Source: CAZOVB01 sp046541415 (GTDB lineage Bacteria; Planctomycetota; Phycisphaerae; SM23-33). Taken from it: DNA of 31,134 nt. Of the stretch, positions 14,245 through 22,356 are shown piece by piece; the first letter of the stretch is position 1; the number at the start of each line of letters is the position of its first letter. Below the pieces are notes generated by a model. That model saw only the letters and a program-made list of their open reading frames with translations, searched no databases and had not been told where the DNA came from. The stretch is from contig JBKHDI010000046.1 in assembly GCA_046541415.1 (NCBI GenBank), positions 1-31,134 of the forward strand, read 5' to 3'. The translations under genes and the position numbers were made by a program.

Positions 14245-15249
14245 ATGGATTCAGAACGCCGACACGAACTGCAGGAAAACTCGCTGAGCGTGGAAATCAC
14301 CCAGATCGCCGCCTGGCTGAGAAAGCACGGTTTCAAGGTGCTCGTGGGCCTGCTGCTGGTCATCCTCATCGTGACTTTCAGCATCATGTACTACCGCAAC
14401 AAGCAGGCCGCCGCCGGGCTCAACGCCCACTACCTGACCCAGTGGGCCAGGGGCAGCCAGGGCATTCCCGAACAGGCCCGCGCCGAACTGCTCAGCGGCG
14501 ACGGCCACCAGGCCGCCATGGCGAATTTCCTGGCCGGGCGAGACGCCCTGGACTCCTCCAACCGCGCCGCAACCCCCGTTGAAGCAATGGACCTGCAGGA
14601 CAAGGCCGCCGGATACTTCCAGACCGTCATTGACCGCTTCGGCGATCAGAAGGTCCTCGTCGCCCGCGCCCACCGGAATCTGGCGACGATCGCCCAGAAC
14701 AAGCAGCAGTTCGAAGAGTCCCTCAAGCACATCCAGGCCATTGTCGACATGGATGGGCTCAACGCCGGCTATCCGATCTACAACTGGGCCCTGCAGGCCC
14801 AGCGTGAGCTTTCCCAGCTGGTGGAATCCGGCCAGCTCCGCGTGGCCATGGCGGTCCAGACGCCCCCGCGCGCCCAAGCCCGCACTCGGGCAGTGCAGCT
14901 GCTCGACATGGTCAGCCAGGAGGCCGACGCCGAGCAGATGGCCGGCTTCTATCCGGCCGACAGCGGCGTGGGCGAGAAGCTCAAGGACAAGCAGCTTACC
15001 GAGGCGATCTCCCGCCGCACGGGCATCGCCGACAGCCACGTCGTCGGCTCTGAAGCGCTGCTGCTGTCCGGGAAGATCTCTCCGAAGCAAGCCGATGGCG
15101 ATACCGAAACCGACCCCGACGCCAAAGACACGGCCCTGCTGATCCGCATGAAAAAACAAGGACTGGAATGGATGGTCACCGACATCCAGCAGCTGCCCGC
15201 CGAACAGGCGGAGAAAACCTTCCAGGATTTCCTCCAGCAGGAAGCCTGA
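14245..15249 (+). CDS. Membrane-anchored TPR-like protein
   Basis: A 334-residue protein with one membrane segment at about 31-50 (VLVGLLLVILIVTFSIMYY) after a charged cytoplasmic N-terminus. It is therefore a type II anchored protein facing the periplasm. Residues 60-200 are helical, with TPR-like spacing (AAGYFQTVIDRFGDQKVLVARAH, LKHIQAIVDMDG). This layout recalls YfgM-like periplasmic TPR proteins that act with the Sec translocon, but the rest of the chain (about 230-330) is acidic and not recognised. The ribosome site is weak. A scaffold role is inferred only from the repeat type. Confidence 0.75.
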   Translation: MDSERRHELQENSLSVEITQIAAWLRKHGFKVLVGLLLVILIVTFSIMYYRNKQAAAGLNAHYLTQWARGSQGIPEQARAELLSGDGHQAAMANFLAGRDALDSSNRAATPVEAMDLQDKAAGYFQTVIDRFGDQKVLVARAHRNLATIAQNKQQFEESLKHIQAIVDMDGLNAGYPIYNWALQAQRELSQLVESGQLRVAMAVQTPPRAQARTRAVQLLDMVSQEADAEQMAGFYPADSGVGEKLKDKQLTEAISRRTGIADSHVVGSEALLLSGKISPKQADGDTETDPDAKDTALLIRMKKQGLEWMVTDIQQLPAEQAEKTFQDFLQQEA

Positions 15250-15338
15250 TATGACGCACGCCACGTGCCCCGCTGCAGAACCGGGCGTCGCGAGAGGCCT
15301 CCGGGCCCCCAATACCGCATCGAAGGAGTGAATCTGGC

Positions 15339-15971
15339 ATGGCTGATCTGAACGGACTGGCGGAGGCCCTCATCCGGGGCGACCGCAATACTGTCGTCGA
15401 ACTGACCCAGCAGGCCCTGGACGAAGGCGTAGGGCCCGAGAAGGTCCTCACCGAAGGCCTCGTCGCCGGCATGGACGTGGTCGGCAAGCGGTTCAAGGCC
15501 AACGAAATCTACGTCCCCGAGGTGCTCATCGCCGCCCGGGCGATGAAGTCGGGCATGGAACTGCTCGAACCCAAGCTTTCCGAGGCCGGCGTCGAACCGA
15601 TCGGCACGGTCGTGCTCGGTACCGTCAAGGGCGACCTGCACGACATCGGCAAGAACCTCGTGGGCATGATGCTCCAGGGCGCAGGGCTGAAAGTTGTCGA
15701 CGCCGGCACTGACGTTCCACCGGAAACCTTCATCCAACTGGCCAAGGACAACGGCGCCGCCATCGTCGCCATGTCCGCCCTGCTGACGACCACCATGGAC
15801 CACATGAAGGCCGTCATCGAACAGGCCAAGTCCGACGGACTCCAGGCCAAGTTCATCGTCGGCGGTGCACCGGTCACCCAGAGCTTCGCCGACGAGATCC
15901 AGGCCGACGGCTACGCCGCCGATGCCGCCTCGGCCGTCGACGTCGTAAAGGACCTGCTCGGCGCCGCCTGA
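15339..15971 (+). CDS. Corrinoid (cobalamin)-binding protein of the methyltransferase type
   Basis: A 210-residue protein with the two-domain layout of methanol/methylamine corrinoid proteins and the MetH cobalamin module: a helical cap domain (about 1-85), then a Rossmann-like B12 domain. The cobalt ligand motif DxHxxG is intact as GDLHDIG (D99, H101, G104). The later SALLTTTMDHMK and IVGGAPV segments also fit. Such proteins carry a methyl group between a substrate-specific methyltransferase and an acceptor enzyme. Neither an MtaB/MttB-type partner nor a reductive activator is encoded nearby, so the partner is elsewhere. AAGGAG precedes the ATG. Methyl transfer rather than a B12-based sensing role is the likelier reading but is not proven. 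Confidence 0.92.
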   Translation: MADLNGLAEALIRGDRNTVVELTQQALDEGVGPEKVLTEGLVAGMDVVGKRFKANEIYVPEVLIAARAMKSGMELLEPKLSEAGVEPIGTVVLGTVKGDLHDIGKNLVGMMLQGAGLKVVDAGTDVPPETFIQLAKDNGAAIVAMSALLTTTMDHMKAVIEQAKSDGLQAKFIVGGAPVTQSFADEIQADGYAADAASAVDVVKDLLGAA

Positions 15972-16077
15972 GGCCCAGCGCTTCGCGTCAAACCACAACA
16001 GTTACGCCCGTTCGGCCCGCCGCAGCACAGGCTCGGCCGCGCGGGCGTTTGCTTGCATCCGCCACAACACCAGGCCC

Positions 16078-17238
16078 ATGCCCCAGACCAACGAAGACAA
16101 CTGCGACCGCTTCGAAGAGCCGGACGATCTCGACGCGCAACCCATCGAGGCCAGCCAGGACGGCCTGGACTATACCGAGTCCACCGACGAGCCCGACGAA
16201 GACGGCCTGCGGCATGTCACCATCAGCATTCGACGTGCACTGCCCAACCGCCGACTCGACAAGTATCTCGCCGGCCGCCTCGGCAAGGACGTCTCCCGAA
16301 CCGCTCTGCAGAAGTACATCAAGGAGGGAAACGTCACCGTCAACGGCAAGACCGTCAAGCCCTCCTGCAACATCCAGACCGGCGACGTGATCCACATGCT
16401 CCTGCCCGAGGTCAAGCCCAAGCAGATCCCGCCCGAGCCGATCCCCATCGACGTGGTCTACGAAGATGACGACCTGATCGCCATCAACAAACAGGCCGAC
16501 TTGATCATCCACCCCGCCCGGGGCAACTGGACCGGCACGCTGGTCAACGCCCTGGCATACTACTTCCAGAAGGACTGGCGCGACATCAAGCAGCTGCCTG
16601 TCTCCGGGGAGATCTTCCGCCCCGGCATCGTCCACCGCCTCGACAGGGACACCACCGGCGTCATTCTTGTAGCCAAGACCGAGCTGGCCCTGTGGCGGCT
16701 GGGCAAGCAGTTCGAGCACCGCAAGATCCACAAGACCTACACCGCGATCGTCCACGGCATCATGCAGCTGGATGAGGACATCATCGACGCGCCGATCGGC
16801 AGGCACCCCAAGATCCGCGAGAAATACGCGGTCCACCGCAAGACGGGCAAGCCGTACCCGTCGACGACCAAGGACGCCATCACCCGCTACAAGGTCCTCC
16901 AGCGTCTCAGCAAGGTCGGGCGGGGCAAGCAGAGCTTTACCCTCGTCGAGATGTACCCCAAGACCGGGCGAACCCACCAGCTCCGCGTGCACATGTCCGG
17001 CCTGGGCCACCCGATCGTCGGCGACGCCATGTACGGCGGCGGCCCCCTTTACCGCAGCCAGCTGGAAGGGCGAAACGACATCGCCGAAGGCCCGCTGATC
17101 ACCCGACAGGCCCTGCACGCCCACACCATCGAGTTCAACCATCCCCGCACGGGTAAACGAATGCAGCTGGAGGCCCCCTGGCCAAAAGATTTCACCGAAA
17201 CATTGTCGGTCTTGCAATCCTGGCAGGGCGACGTATAA
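16078..17238 (+). CDS. rluD: RluD-family 23S rRNA pseudouridine synthase
   Basis: A 386-residue enzyme. After an acidic 45-residue N-terminal tail comes an S4 RNA-binding domain (about 57-110, with RRLDKYLAGRLG and GNVTVNGKTVKPS). The catalytic domain follows, with HRLDRDTTG (186-194) and catalytic Asp189. Further family blocks are KTYTAIVHG, PKTGRTHQLRVHMSGLGHP and LHAHTIEFNHP. It converts specific uridines of large-subunit rRNA to pseudouridine in the cytoplasm. The exact site cannot be set from sequence, so the symbol denotes the family. The start has no clear Shine-Dalgarno, and the true start may lie a little downstream because the acidic tail is not part of the fold. The last codons contain the promoter of the following tRNA gene. 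Confidence 0.93.
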   Translation: MPQTNEDNCDRFEEPDDLDAQPIEASQDGLDYTESTDEPDEDGLRHVTISIRRALPNRRLDKYLAGRLGKDVSRTALQKYIKEGNVTVNGKTVKPSCNIQTGDVIHMLLPEVKPKQIPPEPIPIDVVYEDDDLIAINKQADLIIHPARGNWTGTLVNALAYYFQKDWRDIKQLPVSGEIFRPGIVHRLDRDTTGVILVAKTELALWRLGKQFEHRKIHKTYTAIVHGIMQLDEDIIDAPIGRHPKIREKYAVHRKTGKPYPSTTKDAITRYKVLQRLSKVGRGKQSFTLVEMYPKTGRTHQLRVHMSGLGHPIVGDAMYGGGPLYRSQLEGRNDIAEGPLITRQALHAHTIEFNHPRTGKRMQLEAPWPKDFTETLSVLQSWQGDV

Positions 17239-17239
17239 T
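17212..17239 (+). promoter_or_regulatory. Promoter of tRNA-Val embedded in the end of rluD
   Basis: TTGCAA (17212-17217) and a perfect TATAAT (17234-17239) are 16 bp apart. The -10 box includes the TAA stop codon of rluD (17236-17238). Transcription would start near 17246, 12 nt before the mature tRNA end. Confidence 0.7.
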
Positions 17240-17257
17240 ACGGCCCGCCGTCAACGC

Positions 17258-17331
17258 GGGCGATTAGCTCAGCTGGTTAGAGCGCACGGATCACACCCGT
17301 GAGGTCACTGGTTCGAATCCAGTATCGCCCA
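17258..17331 (+). tRNA. tRNA-Val (anticodon CAC)
   Basis: A full cloverleaf folds by eye: acceptor GGGCGAT/ATCGCCC, D stem GCTC/GAGC, anticodon stem CACGG/CCGTG with loop ATCACAC (anticodon CAC at 17292-17294, reading GUG), T stem ACTGG/CCAGT with loop TTCGAAT, discriminator A. The 3' CCA is not encoded and must be added. A separate promoter lies just upstream. Confidence 0.95.
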
Positions 17332-17332
17332 A

Positions 17333-17347
17333 TGCCGCCAAGCGGCA
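17333..17347. repeat. Small hairpin directly behind the tRNA
   Basis: TGCCGC-CAA-GCGGCA starts two bases after the discriminator. It may guide 3' trimming of the precursor. It has no T-run. The following stretch to 17490 has no gene; it includes a pyrimidine-rich tract of CTCTCT units at about 17450-17472. Confidence 0.45.
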
Positions 17348-17489
17348 CAGAGCAGGAAGATCGGCAGTGCAGAACGTAGAGCAAAGGTCGGACGCCTCTG
17401 CACGTGATCTGACGCGCCCGGATGGCAAGATCTCTCCTGCGGTTTACTCTCTACTCTCTGCTCTCTGCTTTCTGAGCCCCCGGCGATGG

Positions 17490-17529
17490 ATGAAGAAAAG
17501 CCCCCGGCTGCGACAGCAACCGAGGGCTT
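17490..17529 (-). terminator. Rho-independent terminator of the PEP-CTERM gene
   Basis: On the minus strand AAGCCCTCGG pairs with CCGGGGGCTT (one mismatch) and is followed by TTCTTC, so TTTTC in total. It lies 57 bp beyond the stop codon. The stem could also slow plus-strand transcripts leaving the tRNA. Confidence 0.75.
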
Positions 17530-17586
17530 GTTGTTCCTGCATCAAGGGTGACTGCAGGTTGTGCCTGCGAATCTCTCCGAGGAGGC

Positions 17587-19005
17587 TCAGGCCTTGCGTC
17601 TGCGTTTCAGGGCGACCAGGCCGCCGATGGCCAGCAGGCTCATCGTGGCCGGTTCGGGAACGACCGTCACTTCGGCGATGCTGGTGTTGTACCCGAAGCC
17701 GATGTCATCGGCCGTCAGGTCGGTGGGCAGGATCGCGCCGAGGTTGTAGGTTCCTTCGCCCAGTGCAGTAAGCGTGAACCAGGCTACGGTGTCCTCGTCG
17801 TACTGTGCGGGCCCTTCACCATCGATCTCGGGGCTCAGGCCCTGGACGACGTTGCCGATCGACTCGATGCCGATCAACTGGACGTCCGAGCCGACCTCGA
17901 CGATCACTTCACCGGTGGTGTAGTCGTAGGTCGCCGTGGCCGTGCCGGCCGGAGCTTCGCTGGGCAGATTCGCCAGCAGGATCTGGGCGTCGCCGTTCTG
18001 GTCGAGCTGGAAGATGTCGACGTCGCCGTCGTTGTTGGCATCGCCGGTGAAGATGCTGGCGCCTGTTTCAGTGCCTGCGTTGGCCAGAAGGATCTGGGCA
18101 TCGCCGTTCTGGTCGAGCTGGAAGATGTCGACGTCGCCGTCGAGATTGAAGTCGGCCGGTGCGGCAGTTCCGACCTCGACGCTCAGGACGCCCAACTGGG
18201 CGTTTGAGGCATCGGTGCCGGCGAAGTACTCCGTACCGGAAGTGGAGGACTTGGCCAGCTGGATGTCGATCTGGCTGAACTGCGTCATGGCGGCCGCGTC
18301 GATGGTCGCCTGGTGGACATCGCCCAGATTGCCCATCATCTCGATGTGTGTCTTCTTGGCCGGAGCATCGGAGTTGCCGGTATAGTCCTCGTCGCTGACG
18401 CGGAAGACCAAGGTGTTGTTGTTCACGACGGCCAGATCGGAGGAGCCATCGAAGTGGGCTTCGTCGAGGGTCGTTGAGACCTGCCCACCGAGATAGACGC
18501 CTTGCTGATTGGCGTAGAGTTGTCTCTGGCCACCGGTGCGGGTGTTAAAGGTGTTGACGGCGCCGTACATGTTGGTCGGCGGCCAGCCGGTGCTGCCATC
18601 CAGACTTTCGTCCCAGCCATCGGGCAAGTTCCTGTCACGCACGTCGACGAGGTTCTTGAAATCTTCGGCACCCGACTTGGCGACGTCCGAGAAGCTGGAG
18701 AACTTGATGTAGAGGTTCTCTCCTTCGGGGATGGGGGTGTTGCCCAAATTGATCGTGGCGCCATGTCCCCACGTGGACCCCTGGTTGATCGGCCGGATCA
18801 GGGCCGAGTCGACCACGCCATCATTGTCAAAATCGCGTCCATTGGTGGCGGCAACCGCGACTCCATTGCCCGCGTTGTTGATTGTCAGACCAGGCGTATC
18901 TATGGTTCCGTCTGTAAAGTCCTCATAGAAGATTTGCCCAGCTTGTGCCACCGCGCAGCATGCGCACAGTACAACCAATACAATTCGTTCACTTCTGGCA
19001 AACAT
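17587..19005 (-). CDS. PEP-CTERM sorted exoprotein with dockerin-like calcium repeats
   Basis: A 472-residue exported protein. A signal peptide ends near AVAQA (residues 1-22). The next 260 residues are beta-rich, with no family I recognise; DFDNDGVVDSALIRP near 58-72 looks like a calcium loop. Two near-identical modules follow at about 288-308 and 325-345, each reading DGDVDIFQLDQNGDAQILLA, with Asp/Asn spacing of EF-hand-like (dockerin) loops. The C-terminus is the sorting signal: VPEP, a hydrophobic helix, then KRRRKA, recognised by an exosortase and cleaved on the way to the surface or matrix. GAGGAG lies 8 nt before the ATG. A terminator follows. The role is presumably structural or extracellular binding. 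No exosortase gene lies in the window. Confidence 0.9.
   Translation of the reverse strand: MFARSERIVLVVLCACCAVAQAGQIFYEDFTDGTIDTPGLTINNAGNGVAVAATNGRDFDNDGVVDSALIRPINQGSTWGHGATINLGNTPIPEGENLYIKFSSFSDVAKSGAEDFKNLVDVRDRNLPDGWDESLDGSTGWPPTNMYGAVNTFNTRTGGQRQLYANQQGVYLGGQVSTTLDEAHFDGSSDLAVVNNNTLVFRVSDEDYTGNSDAPAKKTHIEMMGNLGDVHQATIDAAAMTQFSQIDIQLAKSSTSGTEYFAGTDASNAQLGVLSVEVGTAAPADFNLDGDVDIFQLDQNGDAQILLANAGTETGASIFTGDANNDGDVDIFQLDQNGDAQILLANLPSEAPAGTATATYDYTTGEVIVEVGSDVQLIGIESIGNVVQGLSPEIDGEGPAQYDEDTVAWFTLTALGEGTYNLGAILPTDLTADDIGFGYNTSIAEVTVVPEPATMSLLAIGGLVALKRRRKA
17972..18142 (-). repeat. Two 60-bp near-identical direct repeats within the PEP-CTERM gene
   Basis: 17972-18031 and 18083-18142 differ at only two of 60 positions and lie 111 bp (37 codons) apart. 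They encode the two calcium-loop modules. Such identity at DNA level, including third positions, points to recent duplication or gene conversion. Confidence 0.85.
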
Positions 19006-19110
19006 TTCTCTCTCCTCAACGAAAGTTACGGCCGCCTTTCCTCAGCGACGGCCTGGAAGTGTTGTGCCTCAGAGTTCGTGTGGTATCTGAACACTACCGA
19101 GGCACTTATC

Positions 19111-19164
19111 ACTATAGAGCAAGTCTCTTACGATTTACCAGAAAGACGTTACGAGTTTTCGTAA
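19111..19164 (-). promoter_or_regulatory. Candidate regulated promoter of the PEP-CTERM gene
   Basis: On the minus strand TATAGT (19111-19116) is a good -10 box, but the -35 position reads GGTAAA, which is poor. Around and upstream lie three copies of the half-site TTACGA/TCGTAA: 19128-19133, 19149-19154 (same direction, 21 bp apart) and 19159-19164 (inverted). Weak -35 plus phased half-sites suggests an activator-dependent promoter. Confidence 0.4.
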
Positions 19165-19249
19165 AAGGCACAAAACGGATCGTCCTGTGCGAATCGGTGA
19201 TCGGTCGGCTCGGAGCGGTTGTTGAATCAGTCCTCTGCAAGCGGGAGAA

Positions 19250-20158
19250 TCAGACGGACTGGTGGGCTTTGCGGCGGAAGGCCGACGGGGTCAGGCCGCG
19301 GGCTTTGACGAAGGCGTGGGCGAATGCTTCTGGCCGGCGGTAGCCGACGTGGAGTGCGATGGTGGCGATGGGGGTGTCGGTGTAGGCCAGCATGTCGGTG
19401 GCCCGGCGCCAGCGTTCCTCGCGGAGTCGGAAGGAGAGCGTCATGCCCGTTTCCTGGCGGTAACAGCGGGAGAGGTGTTCGCGGGAGATGCCCAGGGCCT
19501 CGGCGGCCTGTGCAGTGGTCGGCAGAGAGGCGAGATGGCTCTGGAGGAGGCGTTCGATTTTGCCCGACCAGTAGCCTCGCGAGGCGGGGTCTTCCTGGCG
19601 CGGGGCGGATGCCTCAGCGGCCAGTTCGCCCAGCAGCAGGCCGAGCCGTCCGCAGGCGCGGGCGTAGACGGCCGGCCTCTGCCAGTGTTCGCTGCGGATC
19701 AGCTCGAGAACCAGCATGCACTGCGAGGCCATGGGCTTTGGGATGCGGGTGGGCAGGTCGACGCCCCAGACGCGGGCAGGGGAAGGTTGTCTGGCGGCCG
19801 GTGGTATGTGGACGATGTTGCCGCGTTGTCCCTGGCGGGGCTGATAGACAACGTCGAAGGTCAGGCGGATGAGTTGCGAGCCTCCCGCCAGCTGCAGTCG
19901 GTAGCTGCCCCCGGGCAGCAGGAGCATGACCTCGCCGGGTGTGAATGTCTGATCAGGTTGATGGTCTTGGGTGAGCACGGCCGTGCCGTCCTGGACGCCG
20001 AGCATGCGGTAGGAGTTGGGCCTGTCGACGGTGATCTGCTGGGGCTGGTTTGTCCTGTGATATCCACAGCGGAGGATAGCCGGGCCGTAGGGGCCGGCAA
20101 TGGCCAGCGGGCGGTCGTCGTCGGCGTCTTGGCAATGGGAAGAAGCGTTTCGGGGCAT
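19250..20158 (-). CDS. AraC-family transcriptional regulator
   Basis: A 302-residue regulator. The N-terminal 100 residues form a cupin-like sensing domain (FTPGEVMLLLPGGSYRLQ), probably for a small ligand such as a sugar. The C-terminal 100 residues hold the two helix-turn-helix motifs: TTAQAAEALGISREHLSRCY (about 214-233), and PIATIALHVGYRRPEAFAHA (263-282) with the family phrase GLTPSAFRR. It is divergent from the two propeller genes, with 127 bp between, and is their likely regulator as well as its own. There is no ribosome site before the ATG. The predicted transcription start coincides with the A of the ATG, so the mRNA is probably leaderless. Confidence 0.93.
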   Translation of the reverse strand: MPRNASSHCQDADDDRPLAIAGPYGPAILRCGYHRTNQPQQITVDRPNSYRMLGVQDGTAVLTQDHQPDQTFTPGEVMLLLPGGSYRLQLAGGSQLIRLTFDVVYQPRQGQRGNIVHIPPAARQPSPARVWGVDLPTRIPKPMASQCMLVLELIRSEHWQRPAVYARACGRLGLLLGELAAEASAPRQEDPASRGYWSGKIERLLQSHLASLPTTAQAAEALGISREHLSRCYRQETGMTLSFRLREERWRRATDMLAYTDTPIATIALHVGYRRPEAFAHAFVKARGLTPSAFRRKAHQSV

Positions 20159-20164
20159 GAAGGG

Positions 20165-20198
20165 ATTATATCACAGAATCGACGATTGGTCACAGAAT
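20165..20198 (-). promoter_or_regulatory. araC promoter with extended -10 and a repeated operator half-site
   Basis: On the minus strand GTGACC (20188-20193) and a perfect TATAAT (20165-20170) are 17 bp apart, and the -10 is extended (TGATATAAT). TCACAGAAT occurs on the plus strand at 20171-20179 and 20190-20198, 19 bp apart, touching the -10 and covering the -35. The arrangement fits autorepression, and activation of the divergent operon. A weak plus-strand promoter, TTCAAT (20228) and GATGAT (20251), may serve the propeller genes. Confidence 0.6.
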
Positions 20199-20285
20199 AC
20201 CTGCCATACGGCGGCCGGGCGTGGTGGTTCAATGGAGTGTCGGATCAGGTGATGATCTTGCGTTTCCCCTATCAGGAGAATTCAG

Positions 20286-22259
20286 ATGTCGAGGTTTGAA
20301 ATACAGGCTGTGGCGGCCGGGATTGCTGTCCTGGGTTTGGCGAGTGTTCTGTCGGCACAGCCGGCCGGGCCGGAAGAACTTCCCGCTCCCGAGGTGGTCC
20401 GCTTCGAGCAGTACCAGCGACTGGAGCTGGACCTGGCCAAGTGCCTGGGCGATGGCAAGGGCATTACGCTCTACCTGGGCAGCCGGGGCGATGGCCGGAT
20501 CGGCCAGGCGTGGGCGAAGGTGGACGGGTTGAGGATCATCACCGATGCCGTCGATCCGGCGGGGCTGAAACTCAAGGACGGCAGGTTGACCGGTACGGTC
20601 GAGATCGCCGAGTTGCGGGATGGTTCGGAGTCGGGCCTGGCCTGCGAGTTTGAGATCGACGCCAAGGCCGAGGGTGGAAAGGTCAGCGGCAGCTACTCCG
20701 GCTGGCGGGCGGTTCGCGAGCTGGGCAAGGACAACATCGAGTACCTCAGCGATAAGCCTGCCGTCCGTCCCGACGAGGTCCGCTGGGGCTTTAAAAAGAA
20801 GGCATCCGTCAAAGGCACCCTCGCCGGCAGGGCAGTGGATGCCAAAACCGCTGCCAAGGGGCAGAGCTTCGCCGAGGGGCAGAACTGGCCGCATCTGCGT
20901 GGCCCGAACGATGACTGGTCGGCCGCACCGTACGATGGGTCGTTGGTTGACGGCATGGCCAGGGCCCGCCTGGTCTGGAAGAGTGAGACGACCCCTCCGG
21001 CCCGTTCGCAGGTCACCCGCTATGGTGAGGGCAACGTCGTCCGCTACCTGGAGCGGGGTCTCGCCGGTGGCGGGGCCAGTCCGATGCTCGCCGACGGGCG
21101 GGTGTACTTCCAGTATTTCAAGCCGACAGGAGACGCGGTCTCTGAGGGAACCGTTGCCGGCCAAATCAAAAAAGGCGGCAGGACGATCCTGGACATGTGG
21201 AAGACCAACGCTGTCGACGTGGTGCTCTGCCTGGACGCGGCGACCGGACGGACTCTCTGGAAAGCCGAGATCCCCGGCGGGCTGTATTACCCGGCGATGT
21301 CCGGGCGGATGGGCTCGACCAAGGGCTGGTACGCTCCGAAACCTGCCGTTGCCGACGGGCGCCTCTACGTGACCACCACCGCCGATGTGACCTACTGCTT
21401 CGATGCCGAAAGCGGGAAGGTGATCTGGTCGAAGAAGATGCCGATGTCGGCAGTGCGAACGGTGATCGACGGCGTGCTCCTGCCGTCCGGACGCGATTTG
21501 GCCGGCTACGATGCCGCGACCGGCAAGGAACTCTGGAAGATCGAGTACGTCAATTCCCCCGTCAGGCCGCCGCTGCAGTGGCGTCACAAGGGCAAGATCT
21601 ACGCCATCGCCGGGTACAACCGCGGCCATTGGCGCGAGAACAAGGGCGGAGCGATCTGCGTGGACCCGAAAACCGGCAAGGAACTCTGGCGCATCCAGGA
21701 AGGGCTGGGTAAGAACGTCGACTCCCTGCACTTGGTCGGGGACATCCTGTTTGCCAATGTCCAGACCGCGCGAAAAGCCCCGGGTAAGGTCGGAGCGTTC
21801 CGGCTGTCTGGCAAGGGCGCCGAAAAACTCTGGGAACTGCCCGAGAAACACGAGTACGGAGCGCAGAATCGCCCGCTGATCGCCAATAATGGGCTGCTGC
21901 TGGTGCGTCACGACGACAAGAGCGGCCAGGCGGTGATCGTGGAGATCGACTCCGGCAAGATCGTCAAGGAAATGAAATTCCCCAAGGCACGCGGGTTCCT
22001 GTACCGGGTGGGCGATCGGCTGATTCTGCAGTCGGACGTCTCGCACAGCACAACGCCACTGTACATGTACTCGTTTCATCTTGATGACCTTCGGCAGATC
22101 GGCGAGGTGTGGCACACGCTGCACACGCCGACCAGCGGATACTGGCCGCTGACCATCAGCCACGCCATTGGCGACGGCCGGATCATCGTCCGCGGTTCGC
22201 GAGGGATCTTCTGTTACGACCTGCGCCGCGCCGACAGCGCCGACAAGGACGACCGATAA
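20286..22259 (+). CDS. Secreted PQQ-type beta-propeller protein with N-terminal beta module
   Basis: A 657-residue protein. A signal peptide precedes about residue 25 (VLSAQPAG). Residues 42-140 form a beta-rich module ending VSGSYSG. A linker leads to WPHLRGPNDDW (201-211), the family lead-in of planctomycete propellers. From there to the end run repeats of the PQQ/quinoprotein type, such as CLDAATGRTLWKAEIPG, YDAATGKELWKIE and CVDPKTGKELWRI. These repeats build a propeller that in many cases does not bind PQQ; dehydrogenase active-site residues cannot be assigned by eye. AGGAGA precedes the ATG. A related longer gene follows after 97 bp. Catalytic or scaffold role is open. Regulation by the adjacent AraC protein is inferred. 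Confidence 0.85.
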   Translation: MSRFEIQAVAAGIAVLGLASVLSAQPAGPEELPAPEVVRFEQYQRLELDLAKCLGDGKGITLYLGSRGDGRIGQAWAKVDGLRIITDAVDPAGLKLKDGRLTGTVEIAELRDGSESGLACEFEIDAKAEGGKVSGSYSGWRAVRELGKDNIEYLSDKPAVRPDEVRWGFKKKASVKGTLAGRAVDAKTAAKGQSFAEGQNWPHLRGPNDDWSAAPYDGSLVDGMARARLVWKSETTPPARSQVTRYGEGNVVRYLERGLAGGGASPMLADGRVYFQYFKPTGDAVSEGTVAGQIKKGGRTILDMWKTNAVDVVLCLDAATGRTLWKAEIPGGLYYPAMSGRMGSTKGWYAPKPAVADGRLYVTTTADVTYCFDAESGKVIWSKKMPMSAVRTVIDGVLLPSGRDLAGYDAATGKELWKIEYVNSPVRPPLQWRHKGKIYAIAGYNRGHWRENKGGAICVDPKTGKELWRIQEGLGKNVDSLHLVGDILFANVQTARKAPGKVGAFRLSGKGAEKLWELPEKHEYGAQNRPLIANNGLLLVRHDDKSGQAVIVEIDSGKIVKEMKFPKARGFLYRVGDRLILQSDVSHSTTPLYMYSFHLDDLRQIGEVWHTLHTPTSGYWPLTISHAIGDGRIIVRGSRGIFCYDLRRADSADKDDR

Positions 22260-22356
22260 CGATATCGCGATTGCCCGGCCGGTTCGCCCCGGCAGAGGCC
22301 GACGATCGCGTCTTTACACATCGATAACCTGCTCTGCCGAGGCAAAGGAACCTGCC

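Noticed and set aside
14251..15312. 353-codon frame antisense to the TPR-like gene
   Set aside because: Gly/Leu/Val-rich shadow frame. The sense strand has a membrane segment and helical repeats.
17447..17476. CTCTCT-rich tract as a repeat array
   Set aside because: Short, imperfect pyrimidine run with no unit conservation; not a CRISPR or a defined tandem repeat.
17367..17771. 134-codon open frame after the tRNA
   Set aside because: Cys- and Arg-rich antisense frame that enters the PEP-CTERM gene; no ribosome site.
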